Below are positions 1-6,320 of a stretch of 44,117 nucleotides of DNA, one piece after another. The notes under the pieces are model-generated. The model was not told the origin of the DNA and did not search any database. It worked only from the letters and a program-made list of their open reading frames with translations. Position numbers and translations under genes: made by a program. Numbering within the stretch: position 1 is the stretch's first letter; each line of letters starts with the position of its first letter. The DNA is from a virus. The DNA is taken from positions 1 through 44,117 of the IMG/VR virus record IMGVR_UViG_3300018080_000048, one strand, 5' to 3'.

Positions 1-123
1 AATAACCTCTGCGTACTCTCATCATCGTAACTGAATATGACAGCCGTAATGTTAGACCGCCCCGTCTTAGGATTAGGCACAATGCAGTCAAGGAACTGAT
101 CCCCCAACTTTATCGTACTCAAT
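1..123. repeat. Terminal direct repeat closing the genome (copy 1)
   Basis: These 123 bases are identical to the last 123 bases of the window. The terminase reading frame continues without interruption from the right end into the left end, so the repeat closes a circle of 43,994 bp. It could be assembly overlap on a circularly permuted or circular genome, or a true short terminal repeat. The sequence alone cannot decide. It lies inside the terminase gene, which favours assembly overlap. Confidence 0.95.
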
Positions 124-290
124 CCACCCTGCCGATACTTCAGTATTTGCGTCTTATCCCCCTCATTCTCAAGTGTGTACTGCTGACAGTAGTTCGGCTT
201 CAAGGGTATGAGGTCCCCAGCCTTATTAACAATCTTAAGTAACTTCGGCATGAGAAGTAGTTTCTGTTCTGTCGTCAACCAGCCTGCCAT
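1..290 (-). CDS. terL: Terminase large subunit, N-terminal part (continues at 43994)
   Basis: Start ATG at 290-288, preceded by GGGGAGG four bases upstream and by an in-frame stop at 293-291. The first 59 residues begin MAGWLTTEQKLLL and end in RQGGLST (residues 53-59), the Walker-A-like motif of the terminase ATPase that powers DNA packaging through the portal. The frame continues across the circular join into 43994-42737, giving one protein of 515 aa. In the linear window the copy at 44116 appears to start at a TTG codon only because the contig is cut there. The start overlaps the end of the upstream 47-aa ORF by 16 bases, so translation is probably coupled. Confidence 0.93.
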   Translation of the reverse strand, partial: MAGWLTTEQKLLLMPKLLKIVNKAGDLIPLKPNYCQQYTLENEGDKTQILKYRQGGLSTIKLGDQFLDCIVPNPKTGRSNITAVIFSYDDESTQRL

Positions 291-418
291 TCAACCTCCC
301 CGCATTCACAACGAAGACCTTCTGGTGGTTCAGTATCACAACTACCACTAACCCAAACAAATACATGAACCCCATTGGGACAAAGTTCTTGTACCCACCA
401 GTTCTTTGAACTATCCAT
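275..418 (-). CDS. Small Cys-containing protein between the coiled-coil protein and TerL
   Basis: A 47-aa ORF starting ATG at 418-416, with AGGAGG just upstream overlapping the stop of the preceding gene. It ends at 275 after overlapping the TerL start by 16 bases. The protein begins MDSSKNWWVQELCPNG and ends LRCECGEVEWQAG. Cysteines at C13, C27, C37 and C39 could bind zinc. It fills the otherwise empty gap between two genes of the packaging operon, and the overlap suggests translational coupling to TerL. No family recognised. An alternative frame over the same bases (235-498) gives a hydrophobic ORF but has no comparable ribosome binding site. Confidence 0.7.
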   Translation of the reverse strand: MDSSKNWWVQELCPNGVHVFVWVSGSCDTEPPEGLRCECGEVEWQAG

Positions 419-425
419 AGTCCTC

Positions 426-1124
426 CTACATCATAACAACTGAAACCCGCCAGTCCGCAGGCTTTTTGAATATCTGATCCGTCTGAGGCTCTATACACCA
501 GACAGTCAACTTATCATCGACAAACACGTTCAACGCATGACCCTGCCCATCCCCCATGACCACCCACATAATACCAAGGGCGAGACGGGCAGCCTTCCCA
601 ACACTCAGATTCCCCATAAGCCTGTACGAGAAGTCATCACAATCGTACAAGTCGTTCACGTACTCGAACTTGTTCGTCCTATCTTCGGCAAGGAATCCGG
701 CCATCTCAGCCCCAGATGTCAGTCCGTACTGTTCATCGCTCATGAACGCTTTCACAATACCCTCATCGTCCAACTGATCCGCCAGAGCCTTCCATACCTG
801 TGTCTTCGTCGCAGTCGCCAATATATCAATATCTGGCTCATCCATCTGACCCTGACACTTCTCCAACGCGACCAACGCCTCATCCAACAATTTGTGTGAG
901 TCCTCTAACAACACCTTCGTCTCTGCCAACTCGTCCATGATCTTCGCCTTCTCACGCCTCTCCCTCTGCAACGCATCTAACGTCGTCTTGTACGCATTAT
1001 CCGCCGCCTGCAACTGCTCCTGACATTTCACCAACTGACCCCTCGTCAACTCGTGGGCCTCTCTTTCAGCCACTAACGTCTCGTCACTACACAGCAATGA
1101 CCTCAACCACTCCAGTATAAACAT
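426..1124 (-). CDS. Coiled-coil protein with C-terminal transglutaminase-like Cys/His domain
   Basis: 232 aa from ATG at 1124-1122; GGAGGA sits over the TerS stop codon. Residues 15-95 are a heptad-rich, charged coiled coil (Ala/Glu/Leu/Lys). The C-terminal half carries YDCDDFS (C162, D163, D164), GHALNVFVDD (H196) and WCIEPQTD (E212). This Cys-His-acid order recalls the transglutaminase/papain-like fold. The function is unknown: it could be a structural crosslinking or cell-wall-active enzyme, or a catalytically dead scaffold. It lies between the two terminase genes, so it is expressed with packaging genes. A longer start at 1172 would overlap TerS by 43 bases and has no good ribosome binding site. 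Confidence 0.75.
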   Translation of the reverse strand: MFILEWLRSLLCSDETLVAEREAHELTRGQLVKCQEQLQAADNAYKTTLDALQRERREKAKIMDELAETKVLLEDSHKLLDEALVALEKCQGQMDEPDIDILATATKTQVWKALADQLDDEGIVKAFMSDEQYGLTSGAEMAGFLAEDRTNKFEYVNDLYDCDDFSYRLMGNLSVGKAARLALGIMWVVMGDGQGHALNVFVDDKLTVWCIEPQTDQIFKKPADWRVSVVMM

Positions 1125-1129
1125 CCTGT

Positions 1130-1624
1130 CTATCCTCCTCCTTGAAGTAACATATTGATATTCTCCGCCCACTCAATATTAACATTAGTGTTTGTATCGG
1201 GTGGCGACCACCCCTGACTACGCTGAACAATATCCATACACTTCTGCTTGGCCGTGTACTCATAACTCGTCTTGCAGTCCTTCCAGTCCTTACTCGCCAT
1301 GTCCTTGATGTCGTCCAACACCTTCAAACTAACCCCACCCAAGTACAATTGAGATGCTTGATTGGCTGTACTCAACCCCGCCTCCATCTGTATCCTATCC
1401 AAGGCCCCTTTGAAGTCCTCCTTACCTCTCCAGTTCTGCCATGTCTTAGCCGATATACCAGTTAACTCCTTACACGTCTCGTATGTCTCACCCAAGGCCG
1501 CGAGGACGAGGAACTCCTTCTGCTTGGGAGTAAATGGTAGTATCAACGTGGCTAGGTCAAACTTCTGGGGCGGGGTCGGTATTTCAGTAGCATCTGTGGT
1601 AACGACAGCGGTACCTTCATCCAT
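1130..1624 (-). CDS. terS: Terminase small subunit (putative)
   Basis: 164 aa. The region FTPKQKEFLVLAALGE followed by CKELTGISAKTWQNW is a helix-turn-helix of the type seen in small terminases and other phage DNA-binding proteins. The rest is helical, with a Gly-rich end. TerS recognises packaging sites on the phage genome and loads TerL. First gene of the leftward late operon, directly under a perfect sigma70-type promoter whose -10 ends nine bases before the ATG. There is no Shine-Dalgarno, so the mRNA may be leaderless. Assigned from the HTH plus position two genes before TerL. Confidence 0.75.
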   Translation of the reverse strand: MDEGTAVVTTDATEIPTPPQKFDLATLILPFTPKQKEFLVLAALGETYETCKELTGISAKTWQNWRGKEDFKGALDRIQMEAGLSTANQASQLYLGGVSLKVLDDIKDMASKDWKDCKTSYEYTAKQKCMDIVQRSQGWSPPDTNTNVNIEWAENINMLLQGGG

Positions 1625-1632
1625 AACCCAGT

Positions 1633-1661
1633 ATTATACCACACCCATACGGCCCTGTCAA
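1633..1661 (-). promoter_or_regulatory. Consensus sigma70-type promoter of the late operon (PterS)
   Basis: On the minus strand, TTGACA (1661-1656) and TATAAT (1638-1633) are separated by exactly 17 bases, a perfect match to the bacterial housekeeping consensus. The expected start point, about seven bases past the -10, falls at 1625-1626, while the TerS ATG begins at 1624. The transcript would therefore have essentially no leader. Confidence 0.9.
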
Positions 1662-1688
1662 TGCCTACGAGTGGAGGCCCTAAAGTAA

Positions 1689-1720
1689 GTAACTGTCGGT
1701 CGACATGTTCGACTAGTTAC
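1689..1720. promoter_or_regulatory. Inverted repeat upstream of PterS, operator candidate
   Basis: GTAACT (1689-1694) pairs with AGTTAC (1715-1720), and inside it GTCGA (1699-1703) pairs with TCGAC (1709-1713) around CATGT. It lies 28 bases upstream of the TerS -35 box, where an activator or repressor of the late operon could bind. No protein partner identified. Confidence 0.5.
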
Positions 1721-1963
1721 CAAATAAAATTTTTGTATACGGGGAATTGGTGCTTTGTTTGGTGTATATTATATCAGAAGCGCGAGTCCCCCCGTATGCC
1801 ACCTCCGTAGCTAACGTTCGTATGCGACGACTGTTGTTACCGACGCATGTAGCCAACCAATGTAGTTTCCTTGGCAACTATCTCTCACACTCGCGTTTAC
1901 GGGCGTGCTTACCCCCACTCGTGGGCAGGTTAGCAACATTTATATTCTTGTTCACGATTGGCC

Positions 1964-1979
1964 TAGGCATAATTGCCTA
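1964..1979. repeat. Palindromic repeat unit 1 (TAGGCATAATTGCCTA)
   Basis: Arms TAGGCA and TGCCTA around TAAT. A second copy with one change lies at 2012-2027, centres 48 bp apart. Paired near-identical palindromes upstream of the rightward genes are typical of operator pairs for a dimeric regulator; origin-binding sites are the alternative. Confidence 0.65.
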
Positions 1980-2011
1980 CGAGTTATGTCAAGCTGGAAC
2001 GTGCAAGCAAT

Positions 2012-2027
2012 TAGGCATAATGGCCTA
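2012..2027. repeat. Palindromic repeat unit 2 (TAGGCATAATGGCCTA)
   Basis: Direct copy of the 1964-1979 unit with T changed to G. The flanks extend the symmetry (CAAT before, TTG after). It lies 23 bp before the candidate -35 of the rightward promoter. Confidence 0.65.
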
Positions 2028-2049
2028 TTGCCCCTAAGCATTCCGGCGG

Positions 2050-2079
2050 ATGACGGCCTCCGAGTTAGCGTGCTACAAT
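2050..2079 (+). promoter_or_regulatory. Candidate early rightward promoter
   Basis: ATGACG (2050-2055) and TACAAT (2074-2079) are 18 bases apart, and TGC precedes the -10 (extended -10 like). It is the best sigma70-like match before the first rightward gene. The leader would include the GGAACGA/TCGTTCC hairpin (2095-2114) and AACTCCA-CA-TGGAGTT (2148-2163). Confidence 0.45.
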
Positions 2080-2187
2080 GACAGCGTTCGATCAGGAACG
2101 ACCAGCCTCGTTCCGACACTAGCACATTAACAACTGTATATGGCTACAACTCCACATGGAGTTAATTTATAGCATGGAGTATCTAAC

Positions 2188-2496
2188 ATGGCAAAAGCAA
2201 AGGCAGTCACTCCCGAACCGACACTAGCCGATGTACTGGGGGCGATCAATGGACTAGCCGAGAGGGTGAACACCATTGAGGCTACGGCTGGTAAGGCAGT
2301 GAAGGCGAGTAAGTCAAAGGCGTTACGTAAACCTAACCCGCTGGACTATGCCAAAGCTGGTATGACTATCGCTCTGGATGAAGTCCTTCAAGCTGGTATG
2401 GTCACTCGTTCCGGGAGGCACAAGTTCACTGCATCGGGTCACTTCAATGGCGACGGCCAGGAGTGCTACATCGTGGTAGTAATTGGCGGTAAGTAG
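2188..2496 (+). CDS. First rightward gene, unknown function
   Basis: 102 aa, ATG at 2188 with GGAG eight bases upstream. The first 50 residues are rich in Ala, Lys and Glu and look like a short coiled coil (LADVLGAINGLAERVNTIEA) followed by a basic stretch (KAVKASKSKALRKPNP). The C-terminal half looks like a small alpha/beta domain ending in YIVVVIGGK. I recognise no family. As the first gene after the early promoter region, set off by about 250 bases of structured noncoding sequence downstream, it may be expressed alone and strongly. The basic linker would fit nucleic-acid binding, but this is inference only. Confidence 0.7.
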   Translation: MAKAKAVTPEPTLADVLGAINGLAERVNTIEATAGKAVKASKSKALRKPNPLDYAKAGMTIALDEVLQAGMVTRSGRHKFTASGHFNGDGQECYIVVVIGGK

Positions 2497-2745
2497 TCAT
2501 ACGATCAAGGACAATTGAATAGAGAGTATAGGGGGCTGAAATATGCCCCCAAAATACTAGCCTAGTACGTGTGTACTGGGAGAGAATACACCCCTAGACT
2601 GCTGGCTGTATGCTGGTTGTGTACTAGGGGTGTTCTCATACGGGTTGTAGAATCCCCGTCAGGCTGTATTTATGGCGATGGGGGTATGGTTGGATAGATA
2701 GAGGGTGAAAGTCCCTCAGATTTGGATTCTCGGAGGTCAGTGAGC
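2497..2745 (+). ncRNA. Structured noncoding segment, possible ncRNA or leader
   Basis: 249 bases with no gene but at least three strong hairpins in a row. They are GGGGGC-8 nt-GCCCCC (2531-2550), CCTAGTAC-GTGT-GTACTGGG (2561-2580) and ACACCCCTAG...CTAGGGGTGT (2588-2633, extended outside by GAGA/TCTC). The first could end transcription of the upstream gene, though no U-run follows. The strand TGTACTAGG of the third hairpin can also pair with CCTAGTAC of the second, so alternative folds are possible, as in attenuators. A further small stem, GAGGG/CCCTC, lies at 2701-2717. No known RNA family recognised. Confidence 0.5.
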
Positions 2746-2847
2746 ATGATGGACATACTTATGGCAATAGGTTGTGTGATTGTAAGTTTCATAGCCACGG
2801 CATCTATTATGGCTGTGATGGAGTATTGTATTGGAAGGAGAGAGTGA
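2746..2847 (+). CDS. Small single-span membrane protein
   Basis: 33 aa starting MMDILMAIGCVIVSF, with one hydrophobic helix covering most of its length and a charged tail (GRRE). CGGAGG lies about nine bases upstream of the first ATG; a second ATG follows at once. It stops two bases before the start of the next gene. Function unknown; it opens a run of tiny genes that continues to 4 kb and includes two further membrane proteins. Confidence 0.6.
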   Translation: MMDILMAIGCVIVSFIATASIMAVMEYCIGRRE

Positions 2848-2849
2848 GT

Positions 2850-3080
2850 ATGTATATTGAGATGAGCCTAAGAAAACAGGGGATGGTGCAGAGAGGTTGT
2901 TGTCCTCGGTGCAATACAACGGGCCAGATGATACGATTGTCGGATAGACAGACAAGGTTGCATGTGATGAGGGATGTTATGTGTACGGTGTGTGAGAAGG
3001 TTGTTGAGGTTCCTGTGTACCTGTGGGATGAGTGGGCAAAACCGAAGGGGGAAAAGGGGGGGAGTGATGAAAGTGAATAG
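2850..3080 (+). CDS. Small zinc-ribbon protein
   Basis: 76 aa from ATG at 2850 (AAGGAG upstream), beginning MYIEMSLRKQG. Two CxxC knuckles, CCPRC (about residue 16) and CTVC (about residue 47), with a loop of about 25 residues form a typical zinc ribbon. The C-terminus is charged. The frame is open further upstream (2772), but that start has no ribosome binding site and overlaps the membrane protein. Probably a nucleic-acid or protein binding accessory factor; no specific family. Confidence 0.7.
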   Translation: MYIEMSLRKQGMVQRGCCPRCNTTGQMIRLSDRQTRLHVMRDVMCTVCEKVVEVPVYLWDEWAKPKGEKGGSDESE

Positions 3081-3198
3081 TCGCTTGCAGAAGTTGTTGG
3101 ATAGACAGCGAGAGACTATACAGAAGCATAAGAGGTTTGTGGCGACGAGGATGGATGAGGGCGTGAGTCGTCAGGTTGAGAAGGTGGTGAAAGTATGA
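3067..3198 (+). CDS. Small basic helical protein
   Basis: 43 aa from ATG at 3067 (GGGGGGAGTG just before it), overlapping the end of the zinc-ribbon gene by 14 bases. The sequence MKVNSRLQKLLDRQRETIQ is one amphipathic basic helix. The stop overlaps the next start as ATGA. Function unknown. Support comes from the overlap chain and start context only. Confidence 0.55.
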   Translation: MKVNSRLQKLLDRQRETIQKHKRFVATRMDEGVSRQVEKVVKV

Positions 3199-3350
3199 AA
3201 AGGCAGAGGGAATGGGGGTATGTGGTAGAGGATGCTATGGAGACGTGGGTTGACCTCTTTGTCATTCCCATAGTCATTCTGGTTTTACTCCCTGTGTGGG
3301 TTATACCATACTGTATTGTGAAGGTGGTAAAGACATGGGCGTATGGATAG
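3195..3350 (+). CDS. Small membrane protein
   Basis: 51 aa, ATG at 3195 coupled to the previous stop as ATGA. A charged N-terminus (MKRQREWGYVVEDAMETW) is followed by a long hydrophobic segment (VDLFVIPIVILVLLPVWVIP) and a short basic tail. One transmembrane helix, probably N-terminus in. The following gene also encodes a membrane protein and overlaps this one by 16 bases. The pair could act together at the host envelope (for example superinfection exclusion), but nothing in the sequence proves that. Confidence 0.6.
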   Translation: MKRQREWGYVVEDAMETWVDLFVIPIVILVLLPVWVIPYCIVKVVKTWAYG

Positions 3351-3526
3351 TGTTGTGGCTTTTGTATATCTTTGGTGTTATTGTGGTAAGTATCAGAGTT
3401 TGTCTAGTCATTGACGAAAGAGAGTATCCTAACCGCTGGGTACTAGGCTTTGTTACCTGGTTTCTTGCAATGACTTGGCCTGTATGGTTTGTCATTAAGG
3501 TTATGTGGAGACTGTTGTTTTGGTAG
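3335..3526 (+). CDS. Two-span membrane protein
   Basis: 63 aa from ATG at 3335, MGVWIVLWLLYIFGVIVV. Two hydrophobic helices (about 2-22 and 37-60) flank a short charged loop (DEREYPNRW). It overlaps the previous membrane gene. Size and topology are compatible with a holin or exclusion protein, but it lies in the early block, far from the late genes. Function not assigned. Confidence 0.6.
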   Translation: MGVWIVLWLLYIFGVIVVSIRVCLVIDEREYPNRWVLGFVTWFLAMTWPVWFVIKVMWRLLFW

Positions 3527-3540
3527 AGAAGAGGTTGACT

Positions 3541-3873
3541 GTGAGTAATGACGTGTTGAAGTTACCTTGGTACTATGACAATGATAGACGTGTGTGGCCT
3601 GAGAAGGACAGATGGCAGAACGTAGGGGATTACAGGGCATTACTGCCTCCTGATGACGGGGATGAGATAGGGGAATTTATAGTGAAGGCTTGTAACTCAT
3701 ATCAAGTGATCCTGGAAGCACTTGACCGTATTGTCCATCACGCTTACGATGATGATACCCCATTGGAGGATATACTAGCAGACTTTGATGACATGAGAAG
3801 CATAGCCTCGCAAGCATTAGACAAGGCAGGAGAAGTCAATGATCCGGTAGGTAGTAATTACGTAGGAGGTTAA
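3541..3873 (+). CDS. Unknown acidic protein
   Basis: 110 aa with GTG start at 3541 (AGAGG six bases upstream). The frame is open from 3505, but those starts overlap the membrane gene. Begins MSNDVLKLPWYYDNDRR and continues with a strongly acidic helical part (PPDDGDEIGEF, DDDTPLEDILADFDD). No cysteines pair into a ribbon. Ends just before an AGGAGG used by the next gene. No family recognised. Confidence 0.65.
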   Translation: MSNDVLKLPWYYDNDRRVWPEKDRWQNVGDYRALLPPDDGDEIGEFIVKACNSYQVILEALDRIVHHAYDDDTPLEDILADFDDMRSIASQALDKAGEVNDPVGSNYVGG

Positions 3874-3874
3874 C

Positions 3875-4006
3875 ATGGACCTGGAGACGTTGGAGTTGTT
3901 GAGACGTGTGGCTTGTCATCTTGAGGGTAATGAGGAAGATATATCAGACTTGCTATTCGATGTGCAGTGTGCTATAGCAAGTGCTGAGGCTGATAGACAA
4001 GAGTAA
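3875..4006 (+). CDS. Small acidic helical protein
   Basis: 43 aa from ATG at 3875, with a strong TAGGAGG ribosome binding site seven bases upstream. Sequence begins MDLETLELLRRVACHLEG and looks all-helical and acidic. Followed after a few bases by AAAGGAGG for the next gene. Function unknown. Confidence 0.6.
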   Translation: MDLETLELLRRVACHLEGNEEDISDLLFDVQCAIASAEADRQE

Positions 4007-4021
4007 AGGAGGTAGCGTGAA

Positions 4022-5485
4022 GTGAAAGCATATGTTAAGAAGGGAATTGAGAGAGGAGGTCATGGGTCTTGGGCGTTATATAACGCAGATATGGAACGTA
4101 TCCAAGGGCAGTTCATTACGGTTAAGCCGTACGATAGGGCACCCTATCATTGGGTAGGGGGATTGCCCGGTTGTGATAGTTTCGGGTGGCTGGATGAGTG
4201 GTTACTGTTCGACATCAGGAAGGAAGTTCGTCAGGCTAGAGTGCAATTGTTGAGGGCGTTCGGTGATGTATCCTCACCCACTGAGGTATCGTTGGCTATA
4301 TACAGGGAGCTGAGACATGGTGTCGGGAAAGATCAACGTGTCGGATTTAGTATTGACAGGGATGGAAGTGTGGCGTACTCGGCTGACATGGAGAATTTGT
4401 ACAGCGTGACGAAGAGAAAGAAAACATCGTTGCAGAGGTATGTTAGGAGACAGTTGGGGTTCAATGTCAGTGACATTAAGGACCATGAGCTTGACTTGGT
4501 GTGTCGGCAGGTTGTCAAGGTCTGTCATGATGGGATGTTCAAAGTCATTCGGGGTGATGATGTGCAGAAGGCGTACGAGGGGGCTGTTGGGTGTAGTTCC
4601 TGTATGACGTATAGTAGCAGTAGATACACGTCAATGTATAAGTTGAACCCTGATAAGGTTGGGATGGTCGTGTATGAGAGTCCTAGAGTGACGGCGAGGG
4701 CTTTGTTGTGGACGTGTGATGATGGTGTGACTGTCATGGACAGGATATATCCGAATGATGGCGGTCATGTGGAGATTATGCATGGGTGGGCTGACAGTCT
4801 TGGGTATGTGTACAGGATAGGGAATTCGTTGCCCTGTGGGGGGTACGTTAAACTGTCGGATGGTAAGGATCATGTTGTGACGTTGAAGTACAAGGCGTAC
4901 ATACCGTACATGGATACGTTCAGGTATGGTAAGAGACGGGCTGGTAAGATATGGTTGTCGAATGTGAGAGGGCGTGTTGGTATGGTTGCTTATGACGCTA
5001 AGATAACAGGGTTCGTGTGTCAGATTTGTAAGGAGGAGTTCGTAGGTACAAGTAATAGAAGGTCAGGACTGTATGGACATGTATGTACTGACTGCTGGGG
5101 GACGAGAGCATATTGTCGAAGATGTGAGAGGTGGTTTGCAAAGGGGAGTGAGGATGAAGTTAAGGCGGTTGATAGAGGGCGGTATATGTGGTGTCGGGAG
5201 TGTCGAGAAGATAAGGGTGTTTCTGAGTGTGAAAAGTGTGGGGGGCTTACGAGAGGGACATATGTAGTGGGTGGTAAGAGATATTGCTCTGGCTGTGTAA
5301 GTTATTGTTTAAGATGTGACAAGTTAACTTTAAGAGAGGAGATAAATAAGTATGAAGGACTTTGTGAAAAGTGTGCGGGAAAAGAAGATAAAGCCGTACA
5401 GGAAGAACATGGCGAGGGTCATAGAGTGTACGCCGATGTCGAGACTGGAGTGGTACTGTCAAGCGAGAATACCTCAGCTGTTTGA
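4022..5485 (+). CDS. Large protein with C-terminal multi zinc-ribbon region
   Basis: 487 aa, GTG start at 4022 after AAAGGAGG. The N-terminal 320 residues have no recognisable motif, apart from being rich in Tyr, Arg and Asp. From about residue 330 there is a chain of CxxC pairs (CQIC, CTDC, CRRC, CREC, CEKC, CSGC, CLRC, CEKC), which would form about four consecutive zinc ribbons. Such chains bind nucleic acid or protein partners. The last 45 codons overlap the next gene in another frame (5352 onward), an unusually long overlap for this genome. Neighbouring genes are a peptidase and a replication ATPase. No family name can be given. Confidence 0.75.
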   Translation: MKAYVKKGIERGGHGSWALYNADMERIQGQFITVKPYDRAPYHWVGGLPGCDSFGWLDEWLLFDIRKEVRQARVQLLRAFGDVSSPTEVSLAIYRELRHGVGKDQRVGFSIDRDGSVAYSADMENLYSVTKRKKTSLQRYVRRQLGFNVSDIKDHELDLVCRQVVKVCHDGMFKVIRGDDVQKAYEGAVGCSSCMTYSSSRYTSMYKLNPDKVGMVVYESPRVTARALLWTCDDGVTVMDRIYPNDGGHVEIMHGWADSLGYVYRIGNSLPCGGYVKLSDGKDHVVTLKYKAYIPYMDTFRYGKRRAGKIWLSNVRGRVGMVAYDAKITGFVCQICKEEFVGTSNRRSGLYGHVCTDCWGTRAYCRRCERWFAKGSEDEVKAVDRGRYMWCRECREDKGVSECEKCGGLTRGTYVVGGKRYCSGCVSYCLRCDKLTLREEINKYEGLCEKCAGKEDKAVQEEHGEGHRVYADVETGVVLSSENTSAV

Positions 5486-6299
5486 ACTATTGGGTGGTAA
5501 GTCGACTGACAAGTATGCCTTTCAGGACAACGGCAGTGACATACTGGCGGTAGCTCATTGTGACGTAGCGGCTAGAGTGGAGAAGGAGAAGCACTTCGCC
5601 ATTGCACAGTTGACGTACGATGCATTGGTGTACTCGACGGCCTTGGATGACAGACTTGGTGTGTTCACTATACTGGAAGTCTTACCTATGTTGGGTATCA
5701 ATGTGGACGTGCTGTTGACGAAGGATGAAGAGATTGGGAAGTCAACGGCGGAGAAGTTCGTGACGGACAAGAAGTACAATTGGATGGTTGAATTTGATAG
5801 ACGAGGGACTGATGTTGTCACGTACAAGTATCGTGAGACGGTGTGGAAGGACGTGCTGAAGGATTACTTTAGAGCTGTTGGTTATGGGTCATTCTCTGAC
5901 ATTTGTGAACTGGAGCATTTGGAGTGCTGTGGGGTTAATGTGGGGGTAGGGTATCATGACGAGCATACGAGTTTTTGTTATATGTCAGTTGTGGAGTATA
6001 GGGAGCAGTTGTGTAGGTTCATGGCATTCCATAAGGACTGTAAGAGATGTTTGTACCCCCATGAGGAGATGAAGTACACGCAGCCGACGGTTACTAAGTG
6101 GCCGTGGGCGGGTAGGAATGGGTGGCGTGGACAATATGACTGGGGGGAAGTGGAAGACATTGAGTACACTATAGAAGTGTTTAGGTGTCCTAGTTGCAGT
6201 CAGACTATGAGGGAAGATGAAGTCGTGCATTTGTTTGGCTGTCAGTGTTGCCCTATGTGTGGGACTACTGTTGTGAAGGAGGTGGCATTGAAGAAGTAA
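5352..6299 (+). CDS. M20/M28-like zinc metallopeptidase with C-terminal zinc ribbon
   Basis: 315 aa from ATG at 5352; ATG at 5409 (residue 20) is an alternative with AGGAAG upstream. The order of metal ligands fits the co-catalytic zinc peptidases of clan MH: AVAHCDVAA (H69, D71), ALDDRLGVF (D99/D100), LTKDEEIG (E126/E127), VEFDRRGTD (D149) and GYHDEHTS (H202/H205). These enzymes are aminopeptidases, carboxypeptidases or amide hydrolases. After about residue 270 come two CxxC pairs (CPSC, CPMC), a zinc ribbon not usual for the family. It starts within the previous gene. A phage-encoded soluble hydrolase could trim host or phage proteins or modify a metabolite; its substrate is unknown. Confidence 0.7.
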   Translation: MKDFVKSVREKKIKPYRKNMARVIECTPMSRLEWYCQARIPQLFELLGGKSTDKYAFQDNGSDILAVAHCDVAARVEKEKHFAIAQLTYDALVYSTALDDRLGVFTILEVLPMLGINVDVLLTKDEEIGKSTAEKFVTDKKYNWMVEFDRRGTDVVTYKYRETVWKDVLKDYFRAVGYGSFSDICELEHLECCGVNVGVGYHDEHTSFCYMSVVEYREQLCRFMAFHKDCKRCLYPHEEMKYTQPTVTKWPWAGRNGWRGQYDWGEVEDIEYTIEVFRCPSCSQTMREDEVVHLFGCQCCPMCGTTVVKEVALKK

Positions 6300-6320
6300 T
6301 GCGAGTTGTAGGAGGACACT

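Larger units (their letters stand above)
1721..2187. other. Divergent intergenic region with repeats and hairpins
   Basis: 467 bases without a convincing gene, between the two divergent transcription blocks. It holds an imperfect hairpin at 1908-1935 (GCTTACC...GGTTAGC around CCAC-TC-GTGG), the twin palindromic repeats at 1964 and 2012, a candidate rightward promoter at 2050-2079, and hairpins at 2095-2114 and 2148-2163. A 96-aa ORF (1747-2037) with one hydrophobic stretch is open across it, but it has no ribosome binding site and overlaps the repeats. The genome's G/C strand bias changes sign here, so the region is also a candidate replication origin. Confidence 0.6.

Noticed and set aside
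235-498. 87-aa leftward ORF with a membrane helix between the coiled-coil protein and TerL
   Set aside because: It overlaps both neighbours by 50-70 bases and lacks a ribosome binding site. The 47-aa ORF in another frame has a strong one and fits the gap.
1747-2037. 96-aa rightward ORF with a hydrophobic segment in the divergent intergenic region
   Set aside because: GTG start without a ribosome binding site, overlaps the twin palindromes and a hairpin, and its composition is unlike the early genes. Kept as noncoding.
2701-2717. Group II intron fragment suggested by GAGGGTGAAAGTCCCTC
   Set aside because: Only a small stem. No domain V-like hairpin or reverse transcriptase frame nearby.
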